Below the pieces are notes generated by a model, which was not told where the DNA came from, made no database searches, and saw only the letters and a list, made by a program, of their open reading frames with translations. The translations under genes and the position numbers were made by a program. Positions 27,701 to 42,028 of a DNA stretch of 64,000 nt are shown here, piece after piece. This DNA comes from Apis mellifera (Eukaryota > Arthropoda > Insecta > Hymenoptera > Apidae): NCBI RefSeq assembly GCF_003254395.2, contig NC_037638.1, positions 5,567,001 through 5,631,000 of the forward strand, given 5' to 3'. The number at the start of each line of letters is the position of its first letter. The first letter of the stretch is position 1.

Positions 27701-30700
27701 TACTACTGTTTGATTCATTGCCAGTTTCTCTGAACAATTTCTTTGTTCTTTTAAACCTATGACGAGATTGAGATACACATATGGTATACAATACACATCC
27801 TCATACTTATACCGACAATAAGTTATACATACATTTATACACAAAGATAATATATGTTCAGAGTACAATCATTGCAAAAGAATGGCAAAATAAATAAGAT
27901 AAAATATCATATACTGCGATGATCGACCAGAATAATTAGTTTAAACTGATTTTTGATGATAATTGAATATCTAAAAATCAATATGTGATAAAGAAACAAA
28001 CATAATAGTTCAGTTATTCCTTGAACCATGTTTGTACCATTATATTATTGAACAATAGAATATAATATATATAATATAATATTTAATATTGAAAATTTGA
28101 CTATTTGTTTCTGAAGCAGTGTGTATATTTATATAATGATGTAAATTTTGTAAATGTTTAATACAAGAATTAAAATTTTCTAAAAATATCAAATCTAAGA
28201 ATTAAATTGATAAGAATTCCAATTCTCCAAAAATCTTAGATAATATTAATTATTATTTCATTCATGAATATCATATCTTAAGTTTTAAAAAAAAATTAAA
28301 AAAAAGTCTACAATAAAATTTAACTTAATTATATTATTCCTAGAACAATATATCACATCGTATAATTTATATCCACGATGAATCGTTGGATCAGGCACTT
28401 GGATGTCTTTGTTTGCGAAGGGTTGCAAAAGTACATAAGAGTGCCTGTGACTCATTCCAGGAATTATTTTTCGTGGCAGACAGACTGATTTTCGATTGTC
28501 TAGACGAAATGTCTACGTACACGCAACTTTGCATGCTATTCTTCAATTCCTCTCTCTTTCCTTTTTAATCCATATTTTATTTTCTGTAGAGATAAAACGA
28601 GAAACAAAGAATTATTTTATTTGAAATAATAATTAAAAGTAATTTTCATTAAATGATAGAATGGTGAGAAATTTTTTCAATAGAGAAATTAAAAAAAAAA
28701 TTCACTATCACTATTATCACTATATTAATATATTACTATATTACCGCCATTTTCAATTATCGAAATAATTTCTAGAACACTCGTTTGATTGAATGATGAG
28801 AAAAAAGGAAGAAAGAAAAAGAATAAATAATAAAAAAAAAAGTATCGTTATTACATTGCCATTTTCATTTATCGAGATTCGAAATTCTAGAAGAGTTTCA
28901 TTCGATTTGATGACAAGAAAAGGAAGAAAAGAAAAAAATAAATTTCATCGGTAAACAAACTAGGAAAATTACTAGACTCGCCTAATTGAACACGTGTATG
29001 CGTATTGAATGACAGGGTGTGGCCCTTTGGTTGGCGCACCCTCGTCTCTCAGCATTTCCTCCCGGACAACTTCTATCCTTCTATTCTCCTTTATCTCTTC
29101 CTGCATCTCTTATGTCTGGCTTATATTCCCTTTCCCTCGGATTTTTCGAATTACGACCATTGTCCAAAATCCCTCGTGAAATTTTGAGATTCACAGCCAC
29201 ACTTGGAAATCACTTTGTTTTATCTTGGATTTTTATTGTATAAAAAAAGAAATAAAAAATAAAAATTTAGAAGGAAATTTCTATTTTGAAATTGTTTGAA
29301 AAAAATTTTGTGTATCACTTCTTGTGGAATTATGATCTCTTAATTACAAAATGTAATTGAATGGCATATGAAATTGTTCTAATATTATGAAAAAAAATTT
29401 TTTTATGAAATTTGATATACTTAAAATATGAAGTACTTTATTTATTTATTGTAGTTATCATTTTTTCAATAGCTTTTTTAATTTTTTAAAATTTACATAC
29501 AATTTTTACAATAAGCTGCCACTTTTTTGTAGTGCTCATTTTTCCACAATTTTTTGAATCTTTGAAATAATAAATCAAGATTATATATTAGATGAGACAT
29601 CCTATATTTTATTTTTACATTTGGTGAATTCAAAGGATACATATATATATATATTATTTTTTAATATAATTATTATTTCAAAGAAATGTTTATCTGCAAA
29701 ATTCTGTATCATTTGAAAAGAAAAATATTTCTATTTATTTATTCTCCACTTCTTAGCCTTCATTTAAAATATAAACAATTACCTAGTCATCAAGAAATTA
29801 CGTATGTAGATCACTATATCCATCTATATCCACATTTGATCGCGTTATATTCTTGTTATAAGTAGAGAAATGTATATCATGAATCATAAATTATTCATCT
29901 TTCGATAAGCAGTATATCATATTCATGAGATTAAATTGTAATATCTGCAAATATATATGCAAAATTTATATCGAATCGATAATTTCAATATAACCAAAGA
30001 AATAGATTTGAAGAAAATATAATATTACAAAATACTTTCCAATTAGATCCGATAATTGACATTTTATTATATATAAATTTATGAAAATTAAAAAATGAAA
30101 AAAAAATACACTTGAAATTAATGTTTGAAACGACACCTTATCGAATATCCATCGCGATTTCAATGATCCCTATAAATTTCACCTATACCTCATGTCATAT
30201 CGAATATCAAATTTAGAATAAGGAAATATTGCGAGCATATATAGAGAAATAAACGCTTGAAAATAGTCCCCTGTCGTGAATACTCGACAAGTACAATTTT
30301 TCATCGTTACATCAAAATGATAAATTCTTTCGAATAAATTTTAAAGCTGGCTACTTTTCATTTTTATTCCAAATTTGCTCCAATATAATAAATATATATA
30401 TATTATATAATAAATATATATATTAATACATTCGAGAAACACTTTTGGAAAATCAATTTTAAAAGACCAAATAAATACAAAAGTATATAAAAATATTTTA
30501 ATTGATCGAGTTTTATTTGATGAATTATAAATAATTTAAATTTGCATTAGATGCAGATATCTCCATCTCCTCTATATTGCTATAAATAATCGTATAACAT
30601 AAATTCACTTAAATGTTTATAATTTAAGAAATAAACCTCAATCGATATTTTTTTATACTTTTGTATTGTTTCTCTCTAGAATTGAAATTTATTCCAAGAA

Positions 30701-33700
30701 TATTATAATTAATATTGATACTGTATATTATTTTCTTCTTTTTCCATTGATGTTTATTGCTTCCATTCCTAGATGAGTAAACAAAAATAAATGAATAAAT
30801 TGCGTTTTAACCAGTAGCAATGGTTACTATTAATCGATACTTATCTTCCGTTGAAGCGGCGGAAATTTCTCATTTCATTCCGGAAACGTTTCTGCCGGAC
30901 ATTACTGAACCCAATGGGGAAAATGAATGACCGACGATAAATCTTGCATCGTGGTTTCGTTACGATCCAACTGCAACTAGGATGTGCAACGTGGATTGAA
31001 CTCTGCGATATGAATTCACTCGAACTGATATTGGGGCAATCATTTTTCAATCGAGTTATGGACAACAATGGAAATGAATTAATTTTCTTTGTAATGCCAG
31101 ACTGATAAATGATTAGAATTATGAAAGATAGCTTGTTCAAATGGCCTGATGAATTCAGAAAAATAATTGAAATTAAAATTAAAATATTTCTATAAGCAAG
31201 TACATTATTTGTAAATATAAAAATAAATAAAATAATATTTACTTGTGTATGAATTGTATGAAATCACCATTTTATTTTCAAAATGCTGTATCACTTTAAT
31301 AAAAATATCTATTTTTTCTCCGCTCTGATATTTTCTATCCTCGTAATATACATATATACAATACCATTTTCTTTCAAGAGATCATCCGTCATTCGTATTA
31401 GAATATTGCGTCGTTCATTTGAGCCATAAATGTCGCGTTTGCTGGATACGTGGCTAGTTATGGTCTTGAAACTGTAAAGTGGTATAGCAGTTGCGAACAA
31501 TTAATCTTCTCGCATAGTAGTTACTTTCAGAGGAAAGTTTACATCGACATTCGAGCACTACGGTGAGATACGACACGCATTCAAGAAATAGTATACACGT
31601 CACGTAAACGCGTACCATCTCGTACGAGTCATCCCTCGGATAGATCTGACGCTCGTTCGCGACTGTTTGCAAGAATTGTTCGACGTTCTCTACGATTGTT
31701 TTCAAAGTCGTAACTTTCAAGCACCACCATCTTTCGAAACGTGCGTTGTTTACATTCAGTTTACTTAACCAGAATCTAGGCCAAATTTGCCTTGGCAGTA
31801 TAATATCAAAATATTTTAGTTTTCTTCAAATATTGTAGTAACTGCAATGATATTAAATAATTTTAAGTGAATAATTTTATACGAAAATTATATTTAACTA
31901 TAATACTATTTGAGATAAAATTGTAAAAGAGAAATTTATAACCTACAAGTTAAACTGTCAATTCGGTAATATTATTAGTTCATAAATTATCACACTAGAT
32001 GACAGTAGAATCGTTTTTAATTACATGTTTCTTGGAGTTTAATTGTGAGAAACGTATTGTGATTCTATGAATTATTGTCGAATTATTTTTCACTATTGTT
32101 CTTTTTCTTCTTGAATGTTTGTTTTGTAAAATTGTAGAATTAATAAAAAGATAAAAAAATTAATATATTGATTAACTAATAACTAAAATTTTCAATGCTA
32201 TATTTTCCCATAAATATGTTCACATTTCTTTACTCCACAGATAGAAATTCTATCATAAATCTTCTTCATATACCTACATTTCCGAACAGATGCCATTTCA
32301 CACAGTTTACTGGTTTATCCATGATGCATTTAACCAAGTTTAAATTACAAGACTATGTAAATCTACATATCGAAGCACATAACCTATATAAATATATATG
32401 TATGTATCTTCTACAATCTTTAGAATATTATTTTAAATTTTAACTGAAATTTCACCAATTAATAAAAATAATACTTTGTAAATTTATTTTCAAGGAAAAA
32501 AGTTCAAAGAAATTACGATATATTTTTACCTACAATTTTAAGTTAGGTTAAGAACGAGAAGACTCAAGTTTTATTAAGAATGCTCAATTCTGAGAATAAT
32601 CACGAAATGAATTTTCTTTTGAAAAAGATTCTTAAGAAATCCTTTAAAAAAAAAGAATTCAAAGAACGTCTAAAGTTAACAGAATAGCGACTCAATGAAG
32701 CGTCTGAAGTCGATTCTTACCGATACATCCAGGACTTGTAGAACGTACTAGTCGTCAAGCCCGTCGGAGGAATCTAATTTTATAACGACCTATATTTAGC
32801 TGAAACTTATTCCAGCAACGGTGTGCACCGGGTCACCGGACTTCTATTTTACCAATGCGATATCTCGATCCAGCGTTAGTTTAACCAAGAACTACAGATT
32901 TTGCTCAACTACCAGATAGCCTTTACTGGTTTTATTTTGGTTTGCACCAGTATGATTGGTATGAATATGTAGAACATAAAATGAAGTATTGAAGGAACTA
33001 GCTGCTTTTCTTAGAGGAAAAGATTTAGAATTTTTTTTTATGTTCTAGTCATGTGCAAAAGAGGAATTTACGTTCAATACAAATAAAAAAAAGATTTATA
33101 AGGATTAGGATTTTTTAATAATAAATCATTTACATTTATTATTGTATTATCTCCATTATTTTATACTACATTAAGAAAAATATATGTTAATTTCAATTTT
33201 TCTTAATAAATTATTGAAATATAAAATGTCTATTCACTTGACATCTATTTTAAATAATAATTAACTAATATTGATAAATTGATAATTATTCTGATCCTAT
33301 ATGAAATAGTAATTTAGTAATATCTTAGTAACTTATTTACAGAATGACTTCAGAGACATATAGTATAACTTATCAATTAATAAGTTATTGAGTTGATATA
33401 TCAAATTATTCATATACATTTGCTTCTTTATTATTATTTTATAATTTTAATGGAATAATTAATGAAATTTAAAAAATGGAATAATTAGATAAAATTAATA
33501 AAATTAGATAAAATTAGATAAAATTTTTTGTTTTATCTTATTGATACATTTCTTGATAACTATATGAATAAAATTCAAAAAATTCTTATTAGTGTATCAA
33601 TGAATTTATGATTTAAAAAAAGTAATATTAAAAATATTAGTTTCTTACAGTTTAATTGTGTTTATTTAAAAGCATCTTGATATTATACATATCAAACATA

Positions 33701-34669
33701 TATTTCAACCATGAAACACTAGTAGAATCACTAGTCACCCAGCTCTCAGTCATCGGACAACAGAATTAAGTGTCGCGACTTCCTGGGTCAAATGCATTCT
33801 TGCTGAGACGATTACTGTCGCCAATAAGACCTGGACCTTTTAATTTACCGTTAAGTCGAACTCAGTGACTAATCGTTAGTTTATCGAGTCATCGGCCACT
33901 AAAAGTCAAGTGTCTTGTCATCGTTCTCGTGATGAAATTATTTGACGTCTGTATGAATTATTCGTTTTATAATTGTCCAATCAATTGATATTAAATCTGA
34001 AAAATATCAAAAAGTATTTTTTTTTAAATTATCTTTTTTCACCTATTATATATTTTTATATTATATATTTTTATATATTTTCATCATATTCTTTTCTAAT
34101 TTTTTTTAAATAATAAAAGATTTTGATTTCATTTTTTCTAAGTTTTTAGATTCTAAGGAATACATTATTAATTTCATACTTTTGTCGACAGTGTAAATTT
34201 ATAAAAGAAATTAATTTAGAGATTAATAAACGATACAGCATTGGAACAAGCATTACTAATTATAAATTTGATATTATTAACTTGTCTCATAAAATCTAAA
34301 TTAAAAAAGTGAGGTTAAGATTTTTTTAAACAATATACTATATTTAAACAAATGAAATAACTATTAATATCTAGAGCATTAATTTCAGTTAAAAAAATTA
34401 ATTCAAATTTAATTCAAATTTTAAATTTTTAATTGATAATTACACATTAACAATTTTAAATATTTATACATCATAAATACAATATAAATTTTGACACCAT
34501 ATGAATTCAGATGATACTTCAACGAATTCATACATCTTAATAAATGAATTTCTTGGTAAGCAATTAAATCTGTAAATTTGTAGCATGACAAATACGTTCT
34601 ACGAACAACTTTAAATAAATATATTTATAAATAAGAAAGAAATAACTGATTGGAAAAAAATATAAATTA

Positions 34670-34719
<50 letters not shown>

Positions 34720-35389
34720 ATAATAAGATAAAATAATAAGAATTAAAATAAAAAGAGAATTAAATGAAAAAAATGATGATTCATATAGAATTGAATTTAT
34801 TTTATAATAAGAAAAAATATTTTCTATATTAAGCTATATCCTTGAATTGAATTTCTCTAAGGAAAAATTTCAACATATGAAATTATTTCTAAAATATGTA
34901 TTATTTTTTAAAGATTATTAAACATAATTGTTCTTCTTCACAAAAATGATACCAATAAAATGATCATTATAAATAATTATATTTTTGGTTTATTAAATTA
35001 TTATTTCATAAACATTTTAAAATTGAAAAGTAGACAATTTAATTTTCTATAAAACTATATAATTTTTTTAAAAAGTTGTTTCTTTAATTTTCCACTTATA
35101 AATTATCTATTTATAAAGTTAATCGTATTTGAATTAAGAAATCATTAAACAAACTTTAAATAAAATAACAGAAATTGTTTTTTCTAACAACTTCATTTAA
35201 TCTTGGTAATGTCAATAAAATTTTCTTTTCTTCTAATGATTTCTTCTCAAGAATTTTAAATATAATTATCTTATTCAAAAACTTCCAGTAAGAAGTACTT
35301 CCAGAAGTATTTTACAATAATATCATCTATGGACTATTTATTTTCAAAATTTTTCAGAAACAAGATATAAAATAACAAATGACTTGATT

Positions 35390-35427
<38 letters not shown>

Positions 35428-38400
35428 GAAATGCCCTTTAGAGGTATTTAAGGGGTCGCGTGAACGTCAAGTACGTTTATTAGCCGCGAGACGCAACTTT
35501 TACGAGCGTTACTTAAAAATGAGAAGCCTTGTGGCGTTGGACAAGGGAATGCCTTGTTCGTTGCACAACCTCTTTTCACGAACATGGACTTTTCTGCCAC
35601 TTGAGAAGCGTTTTCAGCTTCTTGACACTGGTTTTTTACGAGCTTGAAGATACCAACATTGAATGATTGGTTAATAAAATTAATACAAAGTATTTAGACC
35701 ATAATTTTGCATAATTAAATTGATATTATTAATAAAATTTATAATTATTAACAAATTAATTAATTTAATTCTTTAAATTTAATTAAAAAAATAGTTATAA
35801 AGAATTTTTGAAAAATAATTGACATATATTTTTTTTCTTAATTATTTAATGAATAATCATACATGAGTAATAAAATTCTTAGTATATGATTAGGATATGC
35901 GTAATATCAATGAAGTTTAACAATAAAAAACAAAACCACTAGTATGTAGGTATGTACTTCCGCAAATAATTGCATAAGTTGCAATGAATCAGAAAACATC
36001 CTGTTTCATTTTCTTATATGACTTTACCATCGATATTGCACGTTTTTACAGATGACAAATGTTTATAAAAAAAGTTTCAATATTAATAAATGATTTTATA
36101 AATAATGGTTATTATATTAATATCTATTAATATTTTTATATTTTCTAATAATACATATGTATTGAAATATTTCTATCATTAAATTATTATTCAATAAAAT
36201 ATTTCTTTCAGGTTAAAATTATAAAAAAAAATAAATGAATATTATAATTCAATACAGAATAAAAAGATTGATCCAATAATTAATTGATCCAAAATTGTGT
36301 TATTAATAAAAAATAACCAATAACATATTTACGTTAAAATATTTTTATTAAATTAATTCATAATTCAATGAAATTAATGCAAAAATTAATTAGATAATTC
36401 ATCTTAAAATAAATTCCCTTATCTCATAACCACAATTACGATCTTTATAATATTCACTATGAGCGATCGTATAACCTCTCCCAACCACTTCTAACCTGTA
36501 AACAAAGGAGGCATTCTACAGCAGCAGGGATTTTGTCACGAATATTTAATCGTCGAATAATGAGTGGAACATACCGAAAGATTACAGCTGCTGCTCGGAG
36601 ACAATCCACTGTTTTACTAGACGCGTGTCGGTTTTGGTACATAAACCTCTTGGGATCCGTATCCTCCGCTGCCATAACGTATATCCCCGTGAAGGACGAC
36701 TTAAACGAATTTTGTACCCAAGTCCGAAAAGCCGGCTGTGACAACTATACCGCCTGCTCTTTCGACTCGCTATGTAAATATTTGTTACGCTGAACGCGAA
36801 CTGTAAGGAAAGAATGGGTCAACGAAATAATGCATAGGTATACGTGTTGAATGTGTTGCTACGTGTGTCTCGTGGAAGAGGGCGTAGAGGGCGCGTTAGG
36901 AAAAAGAACTAAAAAAGAGAACTCGGTGGGCAATATAGTTTTATATATAGTATGAGAGGTAGAAATAGATTGAAAGGATCGAAATACAGAGAAGAATGCA
37001 TAAGATAAACAAAGTAATTTAATGATCTTGAATATATTTTCTGTTTAACTTTGATAGTAGAAAAAAAAAATAAATAAATATGATACATGTATCTTTCATA
37101 AGTTGCCATTCTGATTGAAAATACTTCACATAATATATAAAACAAATCTATTTATTTACAGTATATACATTTCATATAAATTAATGCAGAAATCTAAATT
37201 GTCTCGATTGAATATTTTTGTTAATATAGCTTACATATAATAATAATATGTCATATATTAATATATTGATGTATATGAAATTTCACTTTTTTTTAGAATT
37301 TTATAGATTTAATATCATCCACAATTGAATACTGATAAAACGACTCGAGTTAATTCGCATGATCAACGAATTCGCAAAATTTTATAGGCACATGTCCAAC
37401 TCTTTGACAATCAGTGAATCGTGCGTAAGATCGAGATAGGTCACGCGTGACTAGATAGTGAACAGAGTCAAAGAATAGTTCTCGATTTTTATTCGAGCCG
37501 TGCGAATCGGGCAGCCTGGCGTAATTAGTAACACATGTGGCGAACGAACCGCACCCATTGATTGACTGCCAGACGGGAAGAACTATCCCGGTGCATAATT
37601 CCATGAAATTTAAAAGAACATGGAATCCATGAAAAATCGATCGCCAAGATATTTCTTTGGCACAGTTGTTCCCATCATATATGTCTCAATTGATCAAAAA
37701 ATTTATAGTATTATTTTAATTTATAGTCATTCTAATTCAATTTTATTAAAATAAAGATATCGATATATTACATAAAACGAAAAACAGAGTAAGAAAATAT
37801 GATGAATATCCAATTGAAATGTAATTTATAGGTTAGGATTACATGCATAAAAGCCATAAAAAAAATGAAGAAAAGAATATCACAAATATCAGTTGTGAAT
37901 TTAGATTTTGGATATAGCATATTCCGTATTCATGGTGAAAACGAATTTCTATGGAAATCAATATGCAAGATTGCAATGCAAAATTGTATACATTCATCGC
38001 TATCGAAATTGAACGAAATCTTGATTTTTTTCCCCTCGATTTTTTCATTTCAAAATTTTTCATTCAATTTTGTGTTCTCATTGTTTCATAGAAATTTTGA
38101 TAAACATTTTTCATAAACTTTTGATCGATTATCAGATATTAATTTTTACAGAAATATTTTAAAAATAATCAAAGAAGTTCAAATTTTATTTTATTTAAAT
38201 CAAATAATTATCCTTTACTATTCTTAATTAAATATTAATTTTATTTTATTTAAATTTATTTAAATTATAATTTATATTTTACAATTATATACAATAATAT
38301 AGAAATTTGAACTTATTCGATATAACTGAATCATGGAAAATTATTATCAACTTATTGATGTATTGATATATATATCTATTTATCTGAGGAAAGATTCAAA

Positions 38401-41400
38401 CCAGTGAATTATCCAACAGTGGTGGAGATGTGAAAGTGTCCTGCAAACTGCATGAATTACGCTCGGCGAAGGAAATTGTATCAGACTTTCAGGGTCGAGC
38501 GTAATTGCGATGAAACTTTGTTTCATTAAAACCAGTCCGATCCCACCGTAATTATACATCACTGGAATCACTTTCATTTTTAACTTGGAGAACAGATATG
38601 GTTAACACAAGAATCAACACAGAATTATAAAGAATTTTTTTGTTATTAAAAAAAATGAAACCTTTTTTTTTAGTATTTGTATTATATTTACAACTCTGTT
38701 GATCAATCAAACAAATATCATGCTCAATAATGTTTCCATTTCATTTTAATAGATCGTGTAACTTTTGCTTTAATTTTTTAATTTTTTTTTTTATCAAGTT
38801 TTTAACCATTTTTAGATTTTTAGAATATATTTCTAATTTATTATTACGTTTATTGAACGTATGATAAATTTTTGAATTTGTTTTTTACGTATTTCATTTT
38901 ATTCTTACATCTTTGTGGAGAATCAGCTGTTATTGTTCTTAATCTTTGATTTTGAAATGCTCAAAAAATGCTTTCTTTTTCTTTAAATTTGGATATCTAT
39001 ATAATGAGATAATCACAAATTTATATAACGAATTATTTTAATAATATTTTAGTAATTTATTTTAGTAATTATTTTAGTAATTTATTTTAGTAATTATTTT
39101 AGTAATTTATTTTAGTAATATTTTAGTAATTATTTTAGTAATTTATTTTAGTAATTATTTTAGTAATATTTTAGTAATTATTTTTAGTAATATTTTAGTA
39201 ATTATTTTTAGTAATATTTTAGTAATTATTTTAGTAATTTATTTTAGTAATTTTAGTAATATTTTAGTAATAGAGAGAGAAGATTTGTATTCAATATAAT
39301 TTTTTCATTTTTGTATCTAATTATTTTTTCTTTTCTTTTTAATGTTGATCTTTTTATGTGAGAATCCTTTCGTCGAAATATATTATCATTTTTATTTTTT
39401 TTGTCTCATTATTTATTTTAATTTTCGGGTCTGCAATACATTTGTAATAGTGATGTGATTAAATTTATTTGCATTAATTTTGATCTTTCACTTTTTTAGA
39501 CCATTCAACTGTTCTATTCAGATATTCCTGCAGGAATTTTGACACTTTTAAAAGAGTAGTACGTTTCCGATTTTAAATACACGGATTTTACAAAGTATCT
39601 TCGCAAAGTTATACAGAGATTTACGATCCGTTATTATTGGTATGGAATATTTATTTACAAACGATTACGATTTAATAATTTTTATTTTTTTATTGTAAAT
39701 TTATATTCGCTTGAATTTATTACAATTAATAATTTTATATATACACTTTTATAAATTTGTATTTAAAATTTTTTTATTGGTGAATTATTTATTTCATATG
39801 ATATATATACGTATATTTTTTTTAAAACACTTACGTAAAAAGAATTGTTAATTGCACAAACGTCAATTTATTTTTTGATATAATAATTATCATTCTAATT
39901 TTTTATTTTTAATTTTAAGATATATATTAAAATTTTAATGTTTCAATTTCACACGTTTCATATACGAAATCTTATTAAATCTATGCTATATCTTGTTTAG
40001 ATTCAAATGTATCGAAAAATGAATTAAAGAAAAGGTTAATTTCATTTCATGTCGCATGGTAGATAACTAGCGCCATCGAGTAGCCAATTTTGAAACATGA
40101 TGATACATCGAAATAACTAATTGAAAGTTGAAGCGAATTGGATGATATTGAAATAACTGTTGAAGCAGTGTTTATTTTTCACTGTCGTGAATTTGTTTGC
40201 TTTTTGAAAGCTTTAAGAAAGCTTTAAAGCTTTAAGATGATGCAAGCTTGCTTTTGGAGTTTGATGACTATTTCTGGGAAAGTAAGTTTTAAAAGAAAAA
40301 TTATTTATTATCCACTGATCTCAATCATTGCAATCGGATATAGATTAATCTATCGAAGGATAAATGATTTTCTCATATATCTCGTTCGATTATCGATTTA
40401 ATTAGCAACAACCAAAGTTTTTTAAATTCATTGTTCAAAAATAAAAGTACATTTGATTATATCATTTATACCTGATCTTTTTAAAAGTTTAAAAACTGTA
40501 GAAAAATGGAAACAAATATTTTTTTGAATAACACTTTTCTTTCTCTGTTTTTTTATCAGCCATCACGAGACAAACGTGTTGTACCTGGCTTGATAGCTAT
40601 ACAATTAAATAGATATACCACTTTAGATGCCGATCTTGTAGTAATAGGTGGTGGGCCTGGAGGTTATGTGGCATCGATTAAAGCATCACAATTGGGAATG
40701 AAAACAATTTGCATAGAAAAAGAAGATAACTTAGGTGGAACTTGTCTCAATACCGGATGCATTCCATCAAAATTTTTGCTACACAATTCAAACTATTATA
40801 ATATGGCATCCAATAAAAATTATCAAAGTAGTGGAATTACAGGTATAATTTTTCTTTTTTAAATTAAAAATTTAATTTAATCATAATTTATAATTATCCA
40901 ATCTTTTCTTTTTCTTCTTTCTCTTACTCGTAGTTGAAAATGTTAAAGTTAATGTCGATAAATGCATGCAGCAAAAGCAGAATGTAATAAGATCTTTGGC
41001 AAACGGTATTGTTCTTTTATACAAAAAGAATAAAATAAATTGGGTGAAGGGTCATGGGAAAATTACTAATCCAAATCAAGTTACTGCGCTTAATCCAGAT
41101 GGTTCGATACAAAGCGTAATTAATTCTAAAAGAATTATGATTGCCACCGGCAGCGAATATACACCGTTAACGGGCACAAGTATCGACGAAAAAGATATTA
41201 TTTCATCTACCGGTGCTTTGTCGTTAAGCTCGACGCCTACAAAATTCGTGACAGGTGGCGCTGGTTTCGTTGGATTGGAAATGGGTTCTGTCTGGCAGAG
41301 GTATTTTTGTTATCAAAATTGAAGTGAAAGTAAAAAAAAAATATACAAAAAATAATATCAATTTTTAATCGCTTTAATTGTTTATGATTATTGATAGATT

Positions 41401-41969
41401 TGGCTCGGACGTAACGACAATTGATTCTTCATCCACTATTGGTGGACCAAATATCGATAAGGAAGTTAGTCAAATATTAAGAAATATTTTAACTAAACAA
41501 GGCATAAAATTTAAAATGGAAACGAAAGTCACTTCCGCGAACAAATCAGGAAACAGTATCAATGTTTCCGTTGAAAACATAAACGATTCCAGCAAGAAAG
41601 AGAATATTTCTTGCAACACGTTTTTAATTTGTGTTGGCAGAAGACCATACACGCACAATTTAGGATTAGAAAGTGTAGGAATTAAAAAAGATAATTTAGG
41701 CCGAATTCCTGTAAATAGCAAATTCCAAACAGAAGTACCAACGTAAGTGTTTAACATTTCTTTCTTTTCTTTTTTTTTTTTTTTAATTTTTCATCTTTCT
41801 TTATCTCTCATTTTATAATACTGTATGTATGTAATACATGTAAAATTTAACAAATAAAATAGGATTTATGCTATTGGAGATTGTATTCGCGGACCTATGT
41901 TGGCTCATAAAGCCGAAGACGAGGCTGTTATTGCAGTTGAAAACATTACAGGAGGTAATGAGTTATCTA

Positions 41970-42028
<59 letters not shown>

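Larger units (their letters stand above)
18790..40236 (-). other. Mmp intron 1, part downstream of DLD in Mmp direction
   Basis: About 21 kb of AT-rich intron. GC-richer islands occur at about 21800-22220, 22860-23090, 24620-25000, 31380-31740, 32690-32960, 33720-33930, 35430-35660, 36460-36910 and 37340-37600. Several have open frames of 60-135 codons on both strands, with no homology I recognise and no splice context, so they are better read as regulatory or conserved non-coding blocks. Structures worth noting are a perfect 13-bp hairpin at 27553, a 34-T tract at 35391, a doublet of AGAGGGCG cores at 36877, and the TTTTAGTAAT minisatellite at 39043-39271. Confidence 0.65.

Noticed and set aside
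36457..36793. Overlapping 95-codon (minus) and 86-codon (plus) frames
   Set aside because: Openness on both strands reflects higher G+C; no splice context or homology. Kept only as context for the CTCF-like doublet.
39043..39271. CRISPR-like array
   Set aside because: Units are about 10 bases with near-identical 1-3 base spacers in a eukaryotic AT-rich setting; it is a minisatellite.
40506..40559. Alternative Dld start within intron 1
   Set aside because: The frame is open into exon 2 but encodes a Phe/Asn-rich stretch with no basic presequence, while exon 1 (40237-40281) has an upstream in-frame stop and a canonical GTAAGT donor.
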